Shown in pieces: positions 59,216 to 64,000 of a stretch of DNA of 64,000 bases (positions are counted from its first letter, which is position 1; each line of letters begins with the position of its first letter). The translations under genes were made by a program, and so were the position numbers. The DNA is from Rikenellaceae bacterium. GTDB taxonomy: Bacteria > Bacteroidota > Bacteroidia > Bacteroidales > Rikenellaceae. Location of the stretch: contig SUZS01000002.1 in the NCBI GenBank assembly GCA_015059785.1, positions 1 to 64,000 on the forward strand, in the 5' to 3' direction. A model generated the notes under the pieces. That model had not been told where the DNA came from. It saw only the letters and a list, made by a program, of their open reading frames with translations, and did not search any database.

Positions 59216-59776
59216 ATGCACCGTATAGCTGTCTTTGCAAGCGGTAAAGGGACGAACTTTGAGGCTATTGCTGCGGCGTGTAGCGATGGTACTCTTGATG
59301 CCCAAGTGGCTCTTGTGGTGTGCGATAAACCCCAGGCGGAGGTTGTAGCAAAGGCTGAAAGACTCGGTATATCGTGTTTTGCCTTTGACCCCAAGCAGTA
59401 CGCCTCAAAGGCTGACTATGAGGCTCAAATAGTAGAACTGCTTGATAGGGCGGAGGTAGAGCTTGTCTGCCTTGCGGGCTATATGCGCATTGTGGGCGAA
59501 ACACTGCTCAGTGCTTATGGTGGTAGGATAATTAACATCCATCCGTCACTGCTTCCCGCCTTTGCAGGGGCAAGGGCAGTAGAGCAGGCTATAGAGTATG
59601 GCGTGAAGGTCTTTGGAATTACTATCCACTGGGTCGACCAGACCCTTGATGGCGGACGGATTATCGCCCAGCGCGCCTTTGAGTATGAGGGTAGCGATGC
59701 CGAGGAGGTGCACCGCATAGGACAGCAAATAGAGCATAAGTTGTATGTAGAAACGATAAAAAAGATATTAAAATAG
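59216..59776 (+). CDS. purN: Phosphoribosylglycinamide formyltransferase
   Basis: VFASGKGTNFEAI; IINIHPSLLPAF. Confidence 0.94.
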   Translation: MHRIAVFASGKGTNFEAIAAACSDGTLDAQVALVVCDKPQAEVVAKAERLGISCFAFDPKQYASKADYEAQIVELLDRAEVELVCLAGYMRIVGETLLSAYGGRIINIHPSLLPAFAGARAVEQAIEYGVKVFGITIHWVDQTLDGGRIIAQRAFEYEGSDAEEVHRIGQQIEHKLYVETIKKILK

Positions 59777-59784
59777 ATACAAAA

Positions 59785-61317
59785 ATGAAAAGAGCATTAG
59801 TTAGTGTAAGTGACAAGAGCGGTCTTGTTGAGTTTGTAAAGGGACTTGAGTCGCTCGGTTGGCAGATTATCGCTACTGGTGGTACACAGCGTCTGCTTGA
59901 GCAGCAGGGTGTTAAGACTATCGGCATTAGCGAGGTTACAGGATTTCCAGAGATTTGTGACGGTCGTGTAAAGACCCTCCATCCAAAGGTGCACGGAGGC
60001 CTTTTGGCTCGTCGTGACGAGGAGAGCCACCTTGCAGCACTTCGTGAGAATGGTATTGAGTTTATTGACCTTGTTTGCGTAAACCTCTACCCATTCCGTC
60101 AGACAATCGCAAATCCAGATGTGACTATGGAGGACGCTATTGAGAATATTGACATCGGTGGTCCATCTATGCTCCGCAGTGCAGCAAAGAACTACCGCGA
60201 TGTTACTGTTGTGTGCGACCCTGCCGACTATGCAGCAGTCCTTGCAGAAATTTCTGAGGGTGGTAATACAAAGATTGAGACCCGTCTTGCGCTCTCTGCC
60301 AAGGCATATACCCACACTGCGCAGTATGATAGCTGCATCGCTACATTTATGCGCGAGAAGGCTGGCCTTAGCGAGAAGCTCTTCCTTGAGTTTGATGTAA
60401 AGCAGGGTCTGCGTTATGGTGAGAACCCACACCAGAGTGCAAAGTTCTACTCTGATAACCAGACAACAGCCTTTTCACTTGCTTATGCAGAGCAGCTTGG
60501 CGGTAAGGAGCTCTCATATAACAATATTCAGGATGCAAATGCCGCTCTTAATATTGTTCGCGAGTTTGACGAGCCTTTCTGCGTTGCTCTTAAGCATATG
60601 AACCCTTGTGGCGCTGCTATCGGTGCTACTATCGAGGAGGCGTGGAACGCTGCATACGAGGCTGACAAGGTCTCTATCTATGGCGGTATTGTTGCTGTAA
60701 ACCGTCCACTTACTGCTGAGGTAGCATTGGGTATGAAGCCAATCTTCCTTGAGATTGTTATGGCTCCAGAGTTTACTCCAGAGGCTCTTGAGATACTGAG
60801 CACAAAGAAGAATCTGCGCCTGCTGAAGGTTGATATGACAAAGACAGATAAGGCTATTAACCAGTATATCAGCGTAAATGGTGGTCTGCTTGTTCAGCAG
60901 CTTGACACAGTGACAAAGGAGGTAACTGCTGATATGTGCGTAACCGAGACAAAGCCTACCGAGGCACAGATAGTTGATATGAACTTCGGCTGGAGAGTTG
61001 TTAAACATGTTAAGTCAAATGCTATTGCCGTTGTTAAGGATGGCCATACACTGGGCGTTGGCGCAGGTCAGATGAACCGCGTAGGCTCTGCCGAGATTGC
61101 CCTTAAGCAGGCCCAGGCAGCTGGCTTTACAGAGGGTCTTGTTCTGGCTTCAGACGGCTTCCTTCCATTTGATGATACAGTAGCATTCGCAGCACAGTAT
61201 GGCGTGACAGCTATCGTTCAGCCTGGTGGTAGCATCCGCGATGAGGACTCTATCCGCAAGGCTAACGAGCTGGGTATCACAATGTTGTTTACAGGTATGC
61301 GCCACTTCAAGCATTAA
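59785..61317 (+). CDS. purH: Bifunctional AICAR formyltransferase/IMP cyclohydrolase
   Basis: MKRALVSVSDKSGLVEF; LRYGENPHQSAKF. Confidence 0.96.
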   Translation: MKRALVSVSDKSGLVEFVKGLESLGWQIIATGGTQRLLEQQGVKTIGISEVTGFPEICDGRVKTLHPKVHGGLLARRDEESHLAALRENGIEFIDLVCVNLYPFRQTIANPDVTMEDAIENIDIGGPSMLRSAAKNYRDVTVVCDPADYAAVLAEISEGGNTKIETRLALSAKAYTHTAQYDSCIATFMREKAGLSEKLFLEFDVKQGLRYGENPHQSAKFYSDNQTTAFSLAYAEQLGGKELSYNNIQDANAALNIVREFDEPFCVALKHMNPCGAAIGATIEEAWNAAYEADKVSIYGGIVAVNRPLTAEVALGMKPIFLEIVMAPEFTPEALEILSTKKNLRLLKVDMTKTDKAINQYISVNGGLLVQQLDTVTKEVTADMCVTETKPTEAQIVDMNFGWRVVKHVKSNAIAVVKDGHTLGVGAGQMNRVGSAEIALKQAQAAGFTEGLVLASDGFLPFDDTVAFAAQYGVTAIVQPGGSIRDEDSIRKANELGITMLFTGMRHFKH

Positions 61318-61332
61318 TAGATAGTTTCTGAT

Positions 61333-62586
61333 ATGGGTAAGAGAGTATTAGTTGTTGGCTCTGGTGGCCGTGAGCACGCTATTGTTGATGCGCTGAGCCG
61401 CTCGCCACAAGTAGAGAAGATATATTGCGCTCCAGGTAATGCCGGCATTGCACTTCAGGCAGAGTGTGTGGCTATTAAGGATACGGATGTTGAGAGTCTG
61501 AAGGCTTTTGCAATTCAGACGGGCATAGACCTTACGGTTGTAGGTCCTGAGGCTTCGCTTGCTGTGGGTGTTATAGATGCTTTCCGTGCTGCGGGGCTCA
61601 AGATTTTCGGCCATACAAAGGCCGCTACGCGTATTGAGTCAAGCAAGGAGTTTGCAAAGCAGATAATGGTAAGGTACGACATTCCGACTGCTACCTATGA
61701 GGCTTTTGATAACTACGAGGCCGCAAAGGCGTATGTAGAGCGCACAGGTGTGCCTACAGTGCTTAAGTATGACGGTCTTGCTGCGGGTAAGGGCGTTGTT
61801 GTGGCTATGACAATGGAGGATGCTGACGCCGCTCTGCGTGATATGCTACTGGACGAGAGTTTCGGTCGTGGTCGCGTGGTTATTGAGCAGTACCTTGAGG
61901 GCCCAGAGTTCTCTCTGCTCTGCTTTGTTTGTGGCGATAAACTCTATCCTATGCCGATGGCGCAAGACCATAAGCGCGCTTACGATGGCGATAAGGGTCC
62001 TAATACGGGTGGTATGGGGGCTTACACCTGCCTGCCATTTATTACGGAGGAGGACCACCAGTATGCTATGGAGAAGATTATGCGCCCTACAGCTGCGGCG
62101 ATGATTGCAGAGGGTTGTCCTCTTACGGGTGTGCTCTATGGCGGACTGATGAAGACTAAGGATGGCATTAAGGTTATTGAGTTCAACGCTCGCTTTGGCG
62201 ACCCAGAGACCGAGGTTGTCCTGCCGCTTATCTCAAGCGATATCTATGATATCTTTGAGGCTGTGGCAACTGGTAGACAGACCTCTGAGCCTACTTGGGA
62301 GTCTCTCGCTACACTGGGCATCGTGCTGGCTTCAAAGGGCTATCCTGGCTCATACGAGAAGGGGTACACTATTGAGGGCCTTGAGGATGTAGATGGCGTG
62401 GTGTACCATATGGGTACAGCCGTTAAGGATGACAAGATTGTTACGGCGGGTGGTCGTGTGATGATTGTTGTCTGCAAGGCTGAGACTCTTGCTGCTGCTC
62501 ACGCAAAGGCGAATAGCGAGGTGGCAAAAATCAAGTGTGATAACCTGTTTTACAGAACAGACATAGGACATAAGGCTTTTAAGTAG
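61333..62586 (+). CDS. purD: Phosphoribosylamine-glycine ligase
   Basis: [30 protein letters not shown]. Confidence 0.96.
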   Translation: MGKRVLVVGSGGREHAIVDALSRSPQVEKIYCAPGNAGIALQAECVAIKDTDVESLKAFAIQTGIDLTVVGPEASLAVGVIDAFRAAGLKIFGHTKAATRIESSKEFAKQIMVRYDIPTATYEAFDNYEAAKAYVERTGVPTVLKYDGLAAGKGVVVAMTMEDADAALRDMLLDESFGRGRVVIEQYLEGPEFSLLCFVCGDKLYPMPMAQDHKRAYDGDKGPNTGGMGAYTCLPFITEEDHQYAMEKIMRPTAAAMIAEGCPLTGVLYGGLMKTKDGIKVIEFNARFGDPETEVVLPLISSDIYDIFEAVATGRQTSEPTWESLATLGIVLASKGYPGSYEKGYTIEGLEDVDGVVYHMGTAVKDDKIVTAGGRVMIVVCKAETLAAAHAKANSEVAKIKCDNLFYRTDIGHKAFK

Positions 62587-62587
62587 T

Positions 62588-63439
62588 ATGATTATAGATG
62601 GAAAACAGCTCTCTGCCAAGCTCAAGGAGCAGATGGCAGAGCAGGTAGTAGAGCTAAAGGCAAAGTATGGCCGTGTGCCTTCGTTGGCGGTTATCCTTGT
62701 GGGCGAGAATCCTGCGTCGCAGTCTTATGTGCGCGGAAAGATTAAGGCCTGCGAGGTGTGCGGCTTTGAGAGTATTCTTATAACTCTGCCCGAGAGTGTG
62801 TCAGAGGCGGATTTGCTCGCAGAGATTGCAAAACTTAACGACGACCAGAAGGTAGATGGCGTTCTTGTACAGCTGCCTTTGCCAAAGCATATTGATGAGG
62901 AGAAGGTTATAGACGCCATAGCCCTTGAGAAGGATGTTGACGGCTTCCACCCTGACAATGTTGCAAACCTCTGGTTAGGCAAGCCTTGCATCAAACCTTG
63001 TACTCCAAAGGGCGTTATGCGTATGATTGAGGAGTGCGGCTTTAATGTTGCTGGCGCAAATGCTGTTGTTGTTGGCCGAAGCAATATCGTTGGTAAGCCT
63101 ATGGCAAAGCTGCTACTTGATGCCAATGCGACAGTCACTATCGCTCATTCTCGCACAAAGAACCTAAGTGAGGTTACTCGCAGTGCCGATATCCTTATCG
63201 CTGCCGTTGGTCGCCCTCGTATGATTACGGCAGATATGGTGCGCCCAGGTGCTATTGTTATTGATGTGGGCGTAAACCGCGATAGTGAGACCGGCAAGCT
63301 CTGTGGAGATGTTGATTTTGAGGCAGTTAAGGATATCGCTTCACACATCACTCCAGTGCCAGGTGGCGTTGGCCCTATGACCATTACAATGCTTATGCAG
63401 AACACCATAGAGTGTTTCCTTAATAGAGTAAATAAGTAA
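62588..63439 (+). CDS. folD: Methylene-THF dehydrogenase/cyclohydrolase
   Basis: [42 protein letters not shown]. Confidence 0.95.
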   Translation: MIIDGKQLSAKLKEQMAEQVVELKAKYGRVPSLAVILVGENPASQSYVRGKIKACEVCGFESILITLPESVSEADLLAEIAKLNDDQKVDGVLVQLPLPKHIDEEKVIDAIALEKDVDGFHPDNVANLWLGKPCIKPCTPKGVMRMIEECGFNVAGANAVVVGRSNIVGKPMAKLLLDANATVTIAHSRTKNLSEVTRSADILIAAVGRPRMITADMVRPGAIVIDVGVNRDSETGKLCGDVDFEAVKDIASHITPVPGGVGPMTITMLMQNTIECFLNRVNK

Positions 63440-63466
63440 AAACCTAATAAAATTCATATCAAAAAA

Positions 63467-64000
63467 ATGATTGAGAGATACAGCCGCGAGGTTATGCGTA
63501 ATGTATGGACCGAGCAGAATAAGTTTAATGCCTACCTAAAGGTTGAGATTCTTGCATCAGAGGCTTGGAGTACGCTTGGCGTAGTGCCAAAGGAGGATGT
63601 TGCAAAACTCTGGGAGAAGGCATCTTTCTCTATTGACCGCATCAAGGAGATTGAGGAGCAGACTCGTCACGATGTAGTAGCCTTTACCCGTGCCGTTTCA
63701 GAGACACTGGGCGAGGAGCGTAAGTGGGTACACTATGGTCTTACATCTACCGATGTTGTTGATACAGCAAATGGATACCTCCTCAAGCAGGCAAATGAGA
63801 TTCTTGAGAAGGATATCATTGATTTCCTTGAGGTGCTCAAGCGTCGTGCTTATGAGTTTAAGAATACCCCTTGCATCGGTCGTACACACGGCATCCACGC
63901 AGATATTACCTGCTTTGGCCTTAAGTGGGCGCTGTGGTACGAGGAGATGAGCCGCAACCTTGAGCGTTTCCGCACTGCTGCTCGCGGTGTTGAGGTTGGT
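63467..64000 (+). CDS. purB: Adenylosuccinate lyase, truncated by window end
   Basis: [27 protein letters not shown]...[19 protein letters not shown]; open to the window edge. Confidence 0.92.
   Translation, partial: MIERYSREVMRNVWTEQNKFNAYLKVEILASEAWSTLGVVPKEDVAKLWEKASFSIDRIKEIEEQTRHDVVAFTRAVSETLGEERKWVHYGLTSTDVVDTANGYLLKQANEILEKDIIDFLEVLKRRAYEFKNTPCIGRTHGIHADITCFGLKWALWYEEMSRNLERFRTAARGVEVG

Noticed and set aside
1-64000. CRISPR arrays, rRNA, tRNA genes, prophage or IS transposase genes
   Set aside because: No regular spaced repeats, no recognisable rRNA or tRNA signatures and no transposase or phage ORFs were found by eye. A tRNAscan/Infernal run would be needed to be certain.

Overview
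The window looks like chromosomal DNA from a Bacteroidales bacterium, possibly Rikenellaceae/Alistipes-like (taxonomy is inference). It has Bacteroidetes-type promoters (TTTG/TTGG-N19/20-TAnnTTTG), SusC/SusD genes, DUF4493/PCMD-type lipoproteins and fimbrillin-like lipoproteins. In order it carries: an AAA ATPase; metF-metH; an arginine operon (GNAT-argG-argC-argD-hypothetical-argF'-argB-argE-argH); a Phe/Tyr operon (pheA-aminotransferase-tyrA-DAHP synthase/chorismate mutase); a minus-strand surface lipoprotein/OM-barrel operon; a 44-aa ORF plus a GLUG-like surface protein; an ECF sigma/FecR-regulated SusCD locus with a phosphoesterase and a GH27 alpha-galactosidase; guaB-guaA; and a purE-L-F-M-N-H-D-folD-purB operon. 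Main findings: (1) a complete attenuator before pheA, with its own promoter, a 21-aa leader peptide (MIMQSARFMGYFYFYFFNNRD) and three mutually exclusive stems ending in a terminator; (2) GuaA has a shortened glutaminase domain lacking the Cys/His/Glu triad, and PurF lacks the N-terminal catalytic Cys and the glutamine-binding Arg, suggesting ammonia-fed or partner-dependent purine synthesis; (3) two divergent, promoter-to-terminator RNA elements between guaB and purE that are candidate regulatory RNAs; (4) a roughly 130-nt imperfect palindrome plus heptamer repeats filling one intergenic gap. All alignments and foldings were done by eye and from memory of family motifs; no searches were run.
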